Part shown: positions 34,590-45,640 of the stretch, piece by piece | How the letters are laid out: each line of letters starts with the position of its first letter | Numbering within the stretch: position 1 is the stretch's first letter | DNA from: Globodera rostochiensis | Lineage: Eukaryota; Nematoda; Chromadorea; Rhabditida; Heteroderidae | NCBI GenBank assembly: GCA_018350325.1 | Contig: JAEVLN010000023.1 | Span: 1,241,001-1,305,000 of the forward strand | DNA length: 64,000 bases | Direction of reading: 5' to 3' | Position numbers and translations under genes: made by a program | Notes under the pieces: model-generated | What the model was told of the DNA's origin: nothing | What the model saw: only the letters and a program-made list of their open reading frames with translations | Database searches by the model: none

Positions 34590-35925
34590 TACAAAGGATC
34601 AACGATAAGCTCCAACTATTTAAATTATATGAAGCGCACCTTCTATTTACAAAACTTGACTAAAAATGCGTTTGTTTGCGTCCTTTGGAAAAATTGTCCC
34701 CGGCATTGTCCGTTTTTTCCTTTACTACTACATTAAAACAAAGCTAAAAACCAGAAATTCACACTTTTTGATTTTGCACCAGCAAGCCTTGTATATTTGT
34801 AGAATTATGCAAAGATTTGACATCATCCGCCATCCAACACCGCTAAAAAACGAGGAAATTGTTGTCATTTGCAGGCATCAAAACAAGCGCCTCTTTGTTG
34901 TCAATAAAACTGCTCAGCATCTGCTAAACGGAATCCAGCGAACGTCAATGCCCTAAAATATTATTAAATGAAATTCAATTGATTGAAATTGCTTTCTTAA
35001 CCATGTTTGCGGAGACCTTTTTCATCTTGTAGTAGAATAAATTCTTCAGCAGAACGATGAAACTTTCGTATTTTTCTGATTGCCTTCTTTACGCGTTAAA
35101 TCTCACAAAAACCATCCAATAACTTCAATCCATTATAAACTGCCGATACCCATAAAAGATGAAATAAAATGTTTAATTAAAACGCCAGTTGAATCCGGTG
35201 TGTAAAGCATTGTTGAGATTCAAAGCACGTTAGCCATGTTGATACTTCATTGCTGATTCATCGTCTTGTAAAATGATATGTTTTTGTTTCCTCCGATTTT
35301 GTAGTCAGTGAGTACCTTTTTTGGGGACGTTATCAAAATAATGGGTGGGTAAAATGTAAATGTTATAACTTTAAATAAGTTACTCAAATCTTCTGTGAAT
35401 TAATCAGGGGGCTGAGTCAGACCGCTACCTAAATCTACGCTTGAAGTTCATCTGATTGGAGTCTTTTTTTTCTTTTTCCATCGCATCCGCTTTCTCGTTT
35501 TTTTGAGCTACTATAGTTTTTTCATGAATGCCAGAGTTGTTGGGTTACCATATGGTTTTTGGGTGTTATAGGTATTCGCTTTTTCGGACATATAATGCCT
35601 TTTTATTAAATATTAATGTGCGGACCCAGAAAAGATAAGTACCATGAATTATGTATTTTGTTGCGGAATGGTAAATCAAATAGTTGGATGGAAAATGTAT
35701 GGTTTGAAGGAAAGGAATGGCTCTATAATCAATAAATGAAATAGTGTACGTCAGAGAAAGAGAAATTCGGGTTTCCTAATTTGCTTTGGTTACAGCTGTG
35801 CATCGCCGCATCCGCCGTTTGCGGGCTGCGCATATGAGGGCAGCACGGTTTAAATTTTATTGTCAATATTAAATTTAGTATTTTGCAACTCGAATTTGAT
35901 CTGGCATAAAAAATAAAATCATTTC
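34590..35925. other. Gap between LINE and M41 fragment
   Basis: AT-rich, no supported gene. A 96-codon plus-strand frame ends at 34956 (KNEEIVVICRHQNKRLFVV); it has no recognisable domain and I treat it as uncertain. The remainder up to 35925 shows no ends, repeats or RNA genes that I can identify. Confidence 0.4.
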
Positions 35926-35927
35926 AG

Positions 35928-36905
35928 GGACTCAACGCCGGCACGCAACCCGATCTTGCGAATCGGATTGCCATGCATGAGAGCGGGCATGTATTTGCCT
36001 TTTGGCTCATGCGCGAAGCGGATGCAGTGACAAGCGTAAGTACAATTCTTCGAGTTGTGGGAAAAAGCAATTTAGGTCACTGTGCTCCAGGTGGGCCTGA
36101 ACCTTGGGTGTACATACACCGCCGGAAGGGCGGAGTACACCCACGGGCAGCTGTTTGCCCGCTTGTGTGGCGTGCTCGGTGAGGTTAATAATATGGGGAA
36201 TGGTTTCAATTAAATACATGTTTGATTAAACTAAGAATAATTTTAACGACAAAATTTTAATTGGTTTGCCAGGCGGTGCAATGGCCGAGCTCGTCCGTTA
36301 CGGCACACACGCCCTGGCGATAGACGATTACGTGAAAGCGCAACAGATCGCGCACACAATCGTCAGTAAATTATAGAGTAGGCCGGGCCGGATTTTTGGG
36401 GTAGAAACGGGATCGGGATTGAGAAATTTAAAAAACGGGATTTTATGAGTGGGAATATTCATCAAATCCCGGCCCAAAAACCCGGGACTAATGGTCAAAA
36501 ACAAAGATTTGAAATTTTGAAAAAACCGGGATTTTATAAGGTGAAAATTCAGTCCAAAAATTGGGGACTTCAGTACTAGTCCCCGTCCCGCCCTACTCTA
36601 CTAAATTACCAAACTTATATACGACTATACTTATAAACAAGGTCTATCGTTTCGTGGAGAACGCCTACCAAACTGCCATCTTCTCGATGGCAACTTTGCC
36701 CATGGCTGCGGGGACCCAGCCAAGGATAAATTCCTTGCTTTTTGAATCAAAAAGAATTGTCCTGGCTGGGTTCGAAAACCCACAGACATGGACTCGTCTG
36801 GTGGAAGTAAATACTCAACATTGAGATATAAAATGTTTTCTGTTTATATAGCTCGCCGATCATCTGGTTGACGTCGGCAGCATGACTCGGAATGAGCTTG
36901 TCGCG
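35928..36905 (+). pseudogene. M41 (FtsH/AFG3/paraplegin-type) peptidase-domain fragment
   Basis: Exons 35928-36035, 36076-36178, 36273-36361, about 36642-36720 and 36852-36905 join in phase at least over the first three. They read AMHESGHVFAFWLMREADAV, TVLQVGLNLGCTYT, EYTHGQLFARLCGVLGGAMA and IDDYVKAQQIAHTI, then ENAYQTAIFSM and LADHLVDVGSMTRNELVA. HESGH is the zinc-binding HExxH of M41 metalloproteases; the LGG-x-A-E helix and the D-D segment follow in the correct order. Mitochondrial m- and i-AAA proteases couple this domain to an AAA ATPase, which is not present upstream here. The third motif (ALAIDDYVKA) is diverged. I therefore read a partial, probably non-functional copy, although a stand-alone protease cannot be excluded. 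Confidence 0.7.
36374..36600. mobile_element. 227-bp hAT-like MITE in an M41 intron
   Basis: Ends TAGAGTAGGCCGGGC and GTCCCGCCCTACTCTA. The flanking octamers GTAAATTA (36366-36373) and CTAAATTA (36601-36608) match at 7 of 8 positions. The interior repeats CGGGATTTTATAAG and CCCGGG motifs. Similar internal sequence, without clear ends, lies at 39415-39515. Confidence 0.7.
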
Positions 36906-36949
36906 TAAATTATTTTTATAAAAGAAATAAATAATAATTTTTTGCTTAC

Positions 36950-37430
36950 TCATCCGTCGACTCTTTGGGCCATTGTGCACGTCCTTCCGCAACAATTGGC
37001 TTCTGCCCCCGGCGCTCCCTGTACTGCTCGGTGGATTGCTCGGTTCAAACACGTCTTTGCTTCATTCGTTTCTGGCCGGAAGGGCGGGCACAGCGGCGCC
37101 ACAGACCTCCGGGAGTACGTTAGGGACAGTTGCTTGGGAGGGATATAATAAATAATTAAATCATAACCAACTGCTTAGGTGTTTACCTTTTATGTTCAGC
37201 TCCAGTTTCTCGCCCAACTGCTTTCCGGTCGTGTTTCCGCAGGTGCTACCGAAATGGGGGAGTTGAGATTGGAGGCGGACTTGGTGGTGGCGGACTCCAA
37301 ACTCACTGGCATCACTCTCCGCACAAATCCCGTGCTCTCAAACGAGGACCGTTTGACGCGTTGAAAGCGCTGTGGGAAGAAACCGGCAGCGAGCGCGAGT
37401 TGATCTTCAAGGCTCAGGACTGTTATTATT
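36950..37430 (+). other. Coding-like exons of unknown family
   Basis: Two pieces have codon-like composition and acceptors: about 36970-37145 (frames with FRNNWLLPPALPVLLGG) and 37201-37430. In the latter, GELRLEADLVVADSKLTG and, in another frame, SRALKRGPFDALKALWEE are open. I cannot join them to the M41 or LSM5 pieces in one frame and do not recognise a domain. Confidence 0.3.
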
Positions 37431-37790
37431 TTTTTAAATTTTAATAATGTCTTTATTGCAATTTTTGTAAACCATAGGCAAAGGACTTCCTAAACCGTAG
37501 TGAATCCGTCCACCCTTTTGCCGTTGGAACTGATCGACAAATGTGTGGGCTCCAAAATATGGGTGATTATGAAGAATGAGAAGGAAATTGGTAAGCATTC
37601 TCTTTGAATGAATTAATAGCACGGAGTTATAAGACTTTTTTATAAGTCCTTTGTTTTATTTGGAGTCGATTCCAATTTTATAACAGCAAAACAGCTTTTT
37701 ATACAAGAAATATAGAAAAAATGAAATTCTTGTGTTGGGATTTGATGGAAATTTTATCCATTTTTAGTTGGGACATTGGTGGGTTTCGAC

Positions 37791-39035
37791 TAGAGACCGG
37801 TCAGTTTTAGTCGAGACGAGATGTCGAGACGAGATTTTTCGAGAATCTCGGATCTCGAAAAATCTCGACCCGGAACAGTCGAGATTCGAGATTTTTGATG
37901 AAATTTTTTTGGAATTATTTTATTTATCGAAAAAATAAATTTAACCAATCGCAAGGAGAAAAAGTTTAATTCAGTAATGATAGTTGACAATGGGGAGTGC
38001 TCTTTTCAAAAAAAATGCTAGAAGGCCACGACTACGCTTTGGGGAAGGCGGGCGAAGAAAATCTAGTGTTGTTTCTTCTTCAAAGTCAAAAGCAGCTGCC
38101 TCAGATACATCCAAGAACGTTTCAGCAGATGCTCCATTCGAATCCAATGCCTCCAATTCGGCTTCGTGCAGCTGCCTGGTGATTTTTTGTTTTACTAAAT
38201 TATAGGCCTTCTCTAGCACAATTTTTCGATAGTAGCTTTCGTCTTTCAATTGGTCTTTAAAAGCCATTTTTGCACTTGGTGAGTTGAGTGAGCCGAAAGA
38301 AATGAGATTTTCGCATACATAATTTATCACTCTTTTGTCTGATGCTGAGAGCCCTCCTAAATGGGTTTCGAGAAGATATTAGAAAATCAAACAGAATAAT
38401 TTCAACCTCCACTAGCGACATTCACAAATTTATCGAGTTGTCCTTGTTGCCCTTGCATCTGCCTTTCTTTTCCGGATTCCAGTTGCAGAAACTGCCTGCA
38501 TTCTTCGCTGTCTTTGTGCTTTGTCTTCAAGTGATGAATCAGGCCCTTTGTGTTTGAACCCTTTGTCTTGATTTTAAACTTTTCTTCGCCGCTGGACTTG
38601 CAAAGTTCACATTCTGCTTCGTCTTTGCACAATTTAGAAAAAAACTTTCTATTAGTTCCGGAAATACAAATTTTTCGAACAATCGATTCGCCGTGACCGG
38701 GCATTTATTTAAATCTGTCAAACCAATAAAAATAATTAAACAAATAAACATAAGACAACCAGGCAATTAGGCCGCGGAGGGAATTTTTTACATAAAAATT
38801 GGCAATTTTTGTTAAGAGAAAGCGTTGTTTTCATGAAAAATTTTGGAGTCGAGATCGAGAATCTCGAGCTTCTTTCGAGCGAGACTCGAGACGAGATTCT
38901 CGAAAAAATCTCGGATCTCGAAAAATCTCGAAAATTCAGTTTTATTCGAGACGAGATGTCGAGACGAGATTTCTCGAGAATCTCGTCGAGATTTTTCGAG
39001 ATTTCGAGACGAGATCTCGTCTCGACCGGTCTCTA
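37791..39035 (-). mobile_element. hAT transposon relic with BED zinc finger
   Basis: 1245 bp, ends TAGAGACCGGTC and GACCGGTCTCTA, exact 8-bp target duplication GTTTCGAC (37783-37790 and 39036-39043). Both subterminal regions are dense in TCGAGACGAGAT and TCTCGAAAAATC motifs. Two minus-strand frames remain of the transposase. 38704-38402 has a BED finger (CELCKSSGEEKFKIKTKGS, then HHLKTKHKD). 38330-37971 has VINYVCENLISFGSLNSPS-like sequence of the hAT N-terminal region. The catalytic core is deleted. This element links the small CGAGA-rich MITEs to the hAT superfamily. Confidence 0.9.
37971..38704 (-). pseudogene. Remnant BED-finger hAT transposase
   Basis: The first frame (MPGHGESIVRKICISGTNRK onward, 100 residues) carries C-x2-C followed by H-x4-H at BED-finger spacing, with the lysine-rich linker. 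The second frame (119 residues) starts at INYVCENLISFGSL and continues DQLKDESYYRKIVLEKAY. A shift is needed between the two frames, so they may once have been separate exons. The RNase H-like domain and C-terminal dimerisation domain are absent. Confidence 0.75.
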
Positions 39036-39599
39036 GTTTCGACGACTACGTGAACATGGTCATGGAGGACGTGGTGAAATGTTGATATAGTATATGACAA
39101 AAGGAAGTAACTGAATGGAGCTTGAATTGCATTTGCAATGAACTTCGTTGCCTAAAATTGATTTATTTTCAGTATGAACGAACGCCAGAGGGGAAAAGGG
39201 TGACGAAGTTGGATCTTCGACAGGGCGCAATGAGTCTGCCCCGCAAGTTCGAGCTGGCCTTGGCCTTAAATGGAAGCGTAAAGTTTCATTAAAAAAAATC
39301 ACAACTTTGAGCCTAAAATAGTGTTTTTTCTATTCGTTCCCCAGTTCGATAAGTTTGACAGCCGAAGGTGACAAGAAGGGAGCTGATCTGATGAGAGTCA
39401 GGACTCGCTGATCGGAGATTGGGAACCCCGGGACTGGGATTAAGAAAATTAAAAACCCGGTTTTTATAAGGGGGGAAAATTAATCAAATCCCGGTCAAAA
39501 AAACCCGGGAGATTTTCGAAGACTTGCGAGAAATCGAGACAAACATTTCAGTCCCAGGATGGTTTCAGAAACAACACCAACACAACATTGACTAGTCCG

Positions 39600-41826
39600 C
39601 AGAGATGGAGCTACTGAACGTGGATTATTTGCAAAGTGATCAGACGGCTGCAAAGTGATCAGACGGCATTGCTGGAAAGACAACAACAAAAAACTGATCA
39701 AAAAGCACTGAGTGCACCGATTGATCAAGTGGGTTTAAACTTTAAAGGCAGTTGTGTTGGATGGAAGCGAATCGGGCACAAAAGAAAGCCCCCCGGGCGA
39801 AAAAGGACTAATGAAAAAAATAAAGAAAAATAATGGTAAAATCCTAAAATGTAATAGACACTCTATTTTTAAACATTATCCTTAATTTAAATTAAATAAT
39901 TCAAGGGAACGAGTCAACTGAAGGAAGAACCGAGTGCAAAGATGATGTAGGAGTGTCAGAACCAACAGCAACAAAACATCGACGCGTTAACTGAAGGACG
40001 AAAGGGAAATGGTGGGGCAATTGTTTTTTAATTATGCCCTTTTTATGGCAAATGCCATTATTTTGAAAATTTGCCCTTACATTTGCCATTTCTTGGAACT
40101 TAGGGAAAATTCCAACAAACAAACAAAATGTGGTCTTCTTACCGCTCGCGGGTGCCACCATATTGTCCTGGAAAGAAACCGCGCGCAAAATTCCAAAATT
40201 TTGAAAAAGAAAATTTTTTCTCAGCGTAGGGGGAAAAAGAGAAAAATAACCTCGCAAATGTAATTTTTGGACCAATTTTTTTTCTAAACAAATTGAGCCA
40301 AAATGTCGAAAATTTTGCCGGCGGCGCCTACCGGCGCCGCCGGACCTCTCCCTTCCCTAAAAAGCATCAAAAAAAAGCGAATTTTTAAAATTTCGGTAGC
40401 AAATCTGTTAACAAATCGAACAAAAAATTCCAAAATTTTCTCGGCGGCGCCTATCGGCACCGCCGACCCACCCGCCCCTCGCCTAAAGAGTAGTTGAAAA
40501 AATTGCGCGCGAAAAAAAATGGGTGGCGCTCAGTTGGCTTGTCATTTGAGCGCCGGCGCTCTGGCGTACAACATCGCACCCGAAATCTCGGCGACCCTAC
40601 CCCTACCCGCCCTAACATCGCTCCCCCCCCCTTGGCCATCTATGTTTTATTTTTAATCGAATTTATTTTGTCCATTTTATGTCATTTAATTTTATTTGTT
40701 TCTTTTTTTAAATTTCAGAGCAAATGAATCAAATGCGACTCGAAATGGCTGAAGCGGACACTTTGCACGGTCAAAACGACGAAATTGAGCCGAACAATGA
40801 CAAAGAATCCACGGCTGATCAACAGGAGGACGATCAATTGGAAGTGAGTTTATTTTTGATTGTGGAAATATTGCCTTTTTATTGTGATAGAATTAGAATT
40901 GAAGGGAGAAGAGCCCGCAAAGATGGAGGAGTTTCAGAAACAACAGCAACACAACATTGACGAGTCCGCAAAGATGGAGGAGTTTCAGAAACAGCAGCCA
41001 CAACATTGGCGAGTCCGCAAAAATGGAGCAACTGAACATGGACTATTTGAAAATTGATCAGAAAGTATTGCTGGAAAGACAACAACAAAAAACAGATCAA
41101 AAAGCACTGAGTGCGCCGATTGATCAAGTGGGTTTAAACTTAAAAGGCAGTTTTGTTGGATAGCTGAATCGGGCATAAAAGAAAGCCCCCCGGGCCAAAA
41201 AGGAATCCCAAAATGTAACAGTACAGTACCGGTGACCAACTCTATTTTTAAGCATTATCCTTAAGGCAACGAGTCAACTGATGGAGAAGTACCAGAATCA
41301 ACAGCAACAGAACACATTGACGCGTTGACTGAAGCACGAAAGGGAAATGGTGGGCAATTGTTGTTTAATTTAAATCGATTAAAATAGTAATAATTAGGGC
41401 TCGGATTTATATGCACATGCATATTTTTTCCTGAACTGGGAACAGCCTAAAATGCACGAAAAACGTGTTTTCAACTTGTTTTGAGCTTCTAGAAGCATTT
41501 TCATGTTGTATATTTGCATATTTGTGCATATTTCGCTATTTATGTTCATATTTTGGCATTTTGCAAAAATTAGTGATCTTGGCATGAAATGGAAGTTTTG
41601 GGGTCACGAGGTCGAGGGATGTGACCACGCCACCGAAACTTTTTATAGACTGAAGGGGGGGGGGGGTAGAGAAATCGAATTTAATATTTGTTTTGCAGAG
41701 ACTGACGGTTTGCTTGTCAATATTGCCGTCGATTTGTTTCCATGCGTTTGGTTGGGCATGCCTGGCAACAAAATTGAAGCGAATTTTGGTCCAAACTTCA
41801 AATTCAACATTGCCGACGAGATTTAG
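39600..41826 (+). pseudogene. Degenerate coiled-coil SPRY gene
   Basis: Pieces in gene order on the plus strand: coil fragments at 39640-39735 ([20 protein letters not shown]), 39904-40000, 40718-40842 (MNQMRLEMAEADTLHGQNDE), 40900-41130 ([40 protein letters not shown]) and 41275-41340; then a SPRY scrap at 41588-41640 (KFWGHEVEGCDHAT); then a good last exon at 41700-41826 (VDLFPCVWLGMPGNKIEANF). The coil segment with KTDQKALSAPIDQ occurs twice (39640 and 41065), so part of the gene was duplicated. Most of the SPRY domain is gone, and a hairpin repeat is inserted at 40270-40500. Confidence 0.7.
40270..40500. repeat. 220-bp double-hairpin repeat, inverted copy
   Basis: Reverse-orientation copy of the family at 33610-33830, with both hairpins conserved (GGCGCC...CGCCGGACC near 40317-40343 and the GATA-loop hairpin, read TATC here, near 40441-40468). 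Followed by GC-rich DNA and a lone right end of the MITE family seen at 4500-4602 (CCTTGGCCATCTATG type). Confidence 0.7.
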
Positions 41827-41839
41827 AAACTGAAAAATT

Positions 41840-43835
41840 AGCGGATTTGTAATTATACTGTTGAAGATTACGGTCATTTATTTTTTCATTGTCGATTAAT
41901 GCATTTTTAAATTTAATAAATTTAATGAAATAAAATATTTCCGCAGAAAAAGTTTAAAATTGTAAACAAAAAACTTCGGACTTTCGGCATTAAATGTCTT
42001 CAATATTTCGCAAAATTAAACAACAATAAAATTTGGTCTTTTTAACCCCTCCCCCTCCCACCGGTAGTGCTATCATTTTGCCCTGGAATGTGCTCTTAGA
42101 CGAGAATTCTCAAAAAAATTAATTAATTTTGAACTAGAGTTGCACCCGACCCCGATTCCCTATTTGAACATAAATTAAAAATTTTTCGTAAAAGTCACGG
42201 GTTTTAAAACTAGGGTTGCTCCCGACCCCCGACTTTCCCGCCCCGAGAGGTAGGGGAGCAACCCTATTTTGAATTGTAAAGGTCACGGGTTTTTCGGATC
42301 TCGATCTCGGGTCAAGTCTCAAGTCTCGGTTAATTAGGTCTCAGCTCTCGAGCATCACACTACAGCAAGTGATCGGACAGTGAAAAATGATTTTTTATAT
42401 TTATTTTTCTTTGGAAAGATACGGTCGATGGCTTTTAACCAGGGTGCGCATCGAAAATTTTTGAAAATAAGGACATCAAGGGCAAAAAAAAAGATTTTGG
42501 GGTCCGAAATAAGGACATTTAACAAAACGTTTTAAAATATACTAAATCTTATTTTTTCGCACGAAATGTGCGTTTTAACCATATTTCTCTACACCAACAA
42601 TTTTTTTCAATATTCGGGGTTGGAAATTGCTCCCATGGATTTCGAAAATTTTGGCGATTTTCGCTTTTCAAAAATGCAATTTTTTTTTTTTGCGAATTTT
42701 GCTTTAGTAGGGGGGGGGGGTCGGCGGTGCCGATAGGCGCCGCCGAGAACATTTTGAATTATTGACTCAATTTGTTAAGGGATTTGCAACCAAAAATGTA
42801 CCTTTTTTTTTGAAGTTTTTTAGGAATGGGAAGGGTCGGCGGTGCCGATAGGCGCCACCGGAAATTTTTTTGATTTTCGACTCAATTTGGTAAGAAAATT
42901 GGTCCAAAAATGAGAATTATCCTGAAAATCATTGGGCACCGGGAAGTTTAGGCACCGCAATACAAATTTAAAAAATAAAATTTTAAATTTTCGCCATCTT
43001 ATGTTCTCATAAACACTTTGGAGCTGTTATCGTAAGCATTTCAAAACCATTATGGCTTAAAGTGATTTTCCTCCTTGGCCATGAGGTTTTAAAACAGTTG
43101 AAGATTTCTAGTCCCGGTTTTCCCGATCCCGGTTCAAATGCTGGTCCCGGTCCCGGTTTTCACGGTCCCGCGGTCTCCCAAAAATCCCCGTTCCGACCAA
43201 ATCTAATTAGACTCAATAGTTTTGTTTATCGAAAATTAAATTCAATGCAATAATGTACAAAACAAGTCAAGAATGAATGATAGAGGGAGGAGTTTGTCCA
43301 AAAAAATCTTTTGAAAAAACGGAATTAAATGAAGTTTAAAAGTTTTTTAAAACAATTTATTTTAATAATATTGTGTTTACAATATTCACTTTTTAACAAC
43401 AAAAAAGTTAAAAACCCTGATTTTTTTGTTTTGATACGAACCTTGGTTATATTGACTAAAAAGTCGCTCTAATTCTAAAATTTTTTAAGAATACTATTTT
43501 TGGACTTCTCTGGTAAACCCTGTTTCTTCTATGGAAAGCAAGAATAATCATATGCATAGCCAGTCGCCCATGGAACGCGTAAACCTTAGGACACTTTTGT
43601 GCCTGGAACATCGAACGACCGGCAAAGCCTCCAACAACAACAACAACAACAAAAATCGAGAGTTCAATTTCATTTTGGCAATTTAAGATGAGCGTAAAAC
43701 GCTTGTCTGTTTTCAAGGAAAATTTGACAAATTCAAAAACAAAATGAATTGATAAAATGCTTTAATGGATAAAGGAACAAAAACTAAATGAGAGCGTAAA
43801 CTTCAACAACAAAACCACAAATCCCCTCGTTCTTC
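41840..43835. other. Repeat-rich gap
   Basis: No gene is supported. 42211-42266 is a 56-bp inverted repeat with ends TAGGGTTGCTCCC / GGGAGCAACCCTA; similar sequence recurs at 63893-63948. 42660-42895 is a copy of the 220-bp double-hairpin repeat. 43095-43190 is a GGTCCCGG-rich patch. A CAA microsatellite lies at 43630-43653. Confidence 0.55.
42660..42895. repeat. 220-bp double-hairpin repeat, copy with two intact GATA hairpins
   Basis: Both hairpins have the arm TCGGCGGTGCC with a GATA loop (42721-42747 and 42837-42861). They are separated by TTGACTCAATTTGTTAAG and GATTTGCAACCAAAAAT, as in the 33610 copy. Confidence 0.75.
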
Positions 43836-43839
43836 AGTT

Positions 43840-44548
43840 CTAAATATCATCCGGCAATGTTCCATTGGAAATCCGCCCAAAGTTTGCCTCGAGCTTGTCG
43901 AAGCTAAATCGGAGCGTAACGCACGGAAACAAATCGGCGATATCGGCAGGATTCACAAACATGCCGGTAGTGTCTGCAAAAAAACAAATAAATAAAAGCA
44001 AAAAATAAAGTGTATTTCTTAAAAATAAAAATCCCTTAATTTTTTCTCACCCCAACGCTCCCTCTGAAAATCCAACACGGCGACTAACGGGCATTTATCT
44101 GGTAGCAAGTCCAATGTGAATCCGGCTATAGCTAAAAATTTATTTAATTATTTAAAAGAAAATGCCTCTAATTTGTCATTTTGAGTCTCAACTATTTTAA
44201 CTTACATTGGTTTCGCTTGTTTCGCTAGTTTCGCGAAACGTGCCGGTCCAGAAGTTGCTTCCGACAATGCAGCGATGAAGGTCCCGCATCCGACAACGTC
44301 GCCAACGCCAAATGGAGGCTTTCCGGTGATAAACCAATGGCCATGGGAAGATTGCAATGCGTCCTCGACATCGTGATCCCAAAACGTGCCATCGCTTTCG
44401 TATGCGAAAGTGCCCGCAAACCTTCTTAATAAAATCACTTTAACAGAATAATGTTTACCCCAATCCCCCGTAGTATAAGGGCCCAATGAGCGCGAGGCCG
44501 GGGTGACATGCACTGCAATCCCATCGATTTTGTGCCATTGATTTGATC
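43840..44548 (-). pseudogene. Divergent SPRY fragment C
   Basis: Minus-strand pieces: 44548-44458 (NQWHKIDGIAVHVTPASRS), 44425-44220 ([32 protein letters not shown]), about 44135-44054 (ending RERWG before GTGAG) and 43974-43840 (DTTGMFVNP, LFPCVTLRFSFDKLEANFG). The FYYEV strand and the usual NGERLG exon are missing or unrecognisable. After GVGDVVGCG the frame runs into unrelated sequence (FIAALSEATSG). I read a decayed paralog. Confidence 0.6.
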
Positions 44549-44599
44549 TGAAAGTTAAAGCTTATTATCAGGTGAATTGGGAAGACGATAGAATGATGA

Positions 44600-45370
44600 G
44601 TAGGGCCCGGATTTTAAGGGCTTTACCTATTTTTTTGCCCCACTCATAACTAAGACCCGGGTTTTTATGCACTAAAAATCCCAAAATAAGCGCCTAAAAC
44701 AGGCACTAAAATCCCAAATTAAGCACTAAAGGTCCAAAATACCAAATTAGGCAATAGTGAGGTTAAACGATAAAATTTCCGACTAAAAATATGTTTTTCG
44801 TGCATAAAAAAAATTGACAAATGGTCAATTTTCTATAATTTTAAGGGTTCAAAAGGTGCCCATTTTGGACGTGGGGGGACGAAATATGGTTGTATAAATG
44901 AAAGTGGAAGAAAATATGTGGGGCAGAGATGAACAAAGAAAGAAATGAAAATTGATGGAAAAGTTGGCCCCTGGGGGGAGGGGGTGGGAGGGCAAAAGAT
45001 GCAAAGATGAATGGGATAGGTAAATAGGTATGTGAAGGAGGTGGGGGGGGGAGAAGCGGGGGGGGGGGGCAAATGCGATAACAATGTTTATGGAAATAAT
45101 TCGGGGGAGGGGGAGTTGGTGGACGAAATATGGTTGGATGAATGAAATGGAAGAAAGGGATGGAATATGAATGAAGAGAAGTGGACGTAAGAAGGGTTAA
45201 GTGGAAGAATATAAAGAGGTGGGTTGAGGGGATCAATGAAGAAAAATGCTGGCTGTTTGATGATATGTCTACTTCGCCATCATAACACCAGCAGCAGGCA
45301 GCAGCAGAAGAGGACACATTTGAATCGTCGTCTGCTGCTTCAGATGTGTTGAAGGCCATCATTTTCTGGC
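44600..45370. other. Repeat-end and G-rich low-complexity stretch
   Basis: 44604-44830 begins GTAGGGCCCGGATTTTAAGG and repeats AAGCACTAAA and CCAAAATAAGCG motifs; the same left end occurs at 54170-54390. It contains TTTTTCGTGCATAA, also found in the satellite hAT element. 44870-45235 is G/A-rich with two similar halves sharing GACGAAATATGGTTG. A frame starting MMAFNTSEAADDDSN at 45362 (minus) looks partly coding but has no partner exon that I recognise. Confidence 0.5.
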
Positions 45371-45399
45371 AGCCCTGCTCTTACTCCCCCCCCCTTCCC

Positions 45400-45640
45400 A
45401 CGGCTACCGGTCCGAACAGACTGATGCCGAACTGGCACGACTCCATGAAGAGGAACGGCAAATTTTGATTAAGCTGAAAGTGCTCGAGGTCAAAACGTTT
45501 GACGGCGTCGTGGAAGGCAAATATGCATCGAATTTGGTCGGAGAGACGGCTGAATTGTGCTACAACTTGAACTTGTTTTACAAGGAGCACGGAAGCTGTG
45601 TGAAGTTCTCGAGTTTTCATTTTTTTTGATCGAAAATTCG
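45400..45640 (+). other. Coding-like duplicated segment, intact copy
   Basis: The plus strand is open from about 45405 (TDAELARLHEEERQ, then LIKLKVLEVKTFDGVVEGK and SNLVGETAELCYNLNL) and looks like an exon of a helical protein that I do not recognise. A second copy lies at 54385-54660, where a MITE is inserted after GTGCTCGAGG; a short third piece is at 54880-54990. Confidence 0.4.

Larger units (their letters stand above)
37501..39240 (+). pseudogene. lsm-5-like: LSM5-like gene fragment interrupted by a hAT element
   Basis: LSM5 is a ring subunit of the LSM1-7 and LSM2-8 complexes in mRNA decay and U6 snRNA binding. Exons: 37501-37590 ([25 protein letters not shown]), then 37768-37790 continued at 39044-39073 (VGTLVGFD / DYVNMVMEDV), then 39173 to about 39214 (YERTPEGKRVTKLD). 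Introns are normal GT-AG. The second exon is split by a 1245-bp transposon exactly at the FD/DY join, with the 8 exon bases GTTTCGAC duplicated. After KLD the family's final strand (ILLNG...MLVPGG) is missing; the frame continues LRQGAMSLPRKFELALA. No start codon is evident. This copy cannot make a normal LSM5, so a functional gene is expected elsewhere. Confidence 0.82.

Noticed and set aside
44833..45362. 173-codon minus-strand frame rich in Pro/Ser/Phe
   Set aside because: It is the antisense of G/A-rich low-complexity DNA and has no domain.
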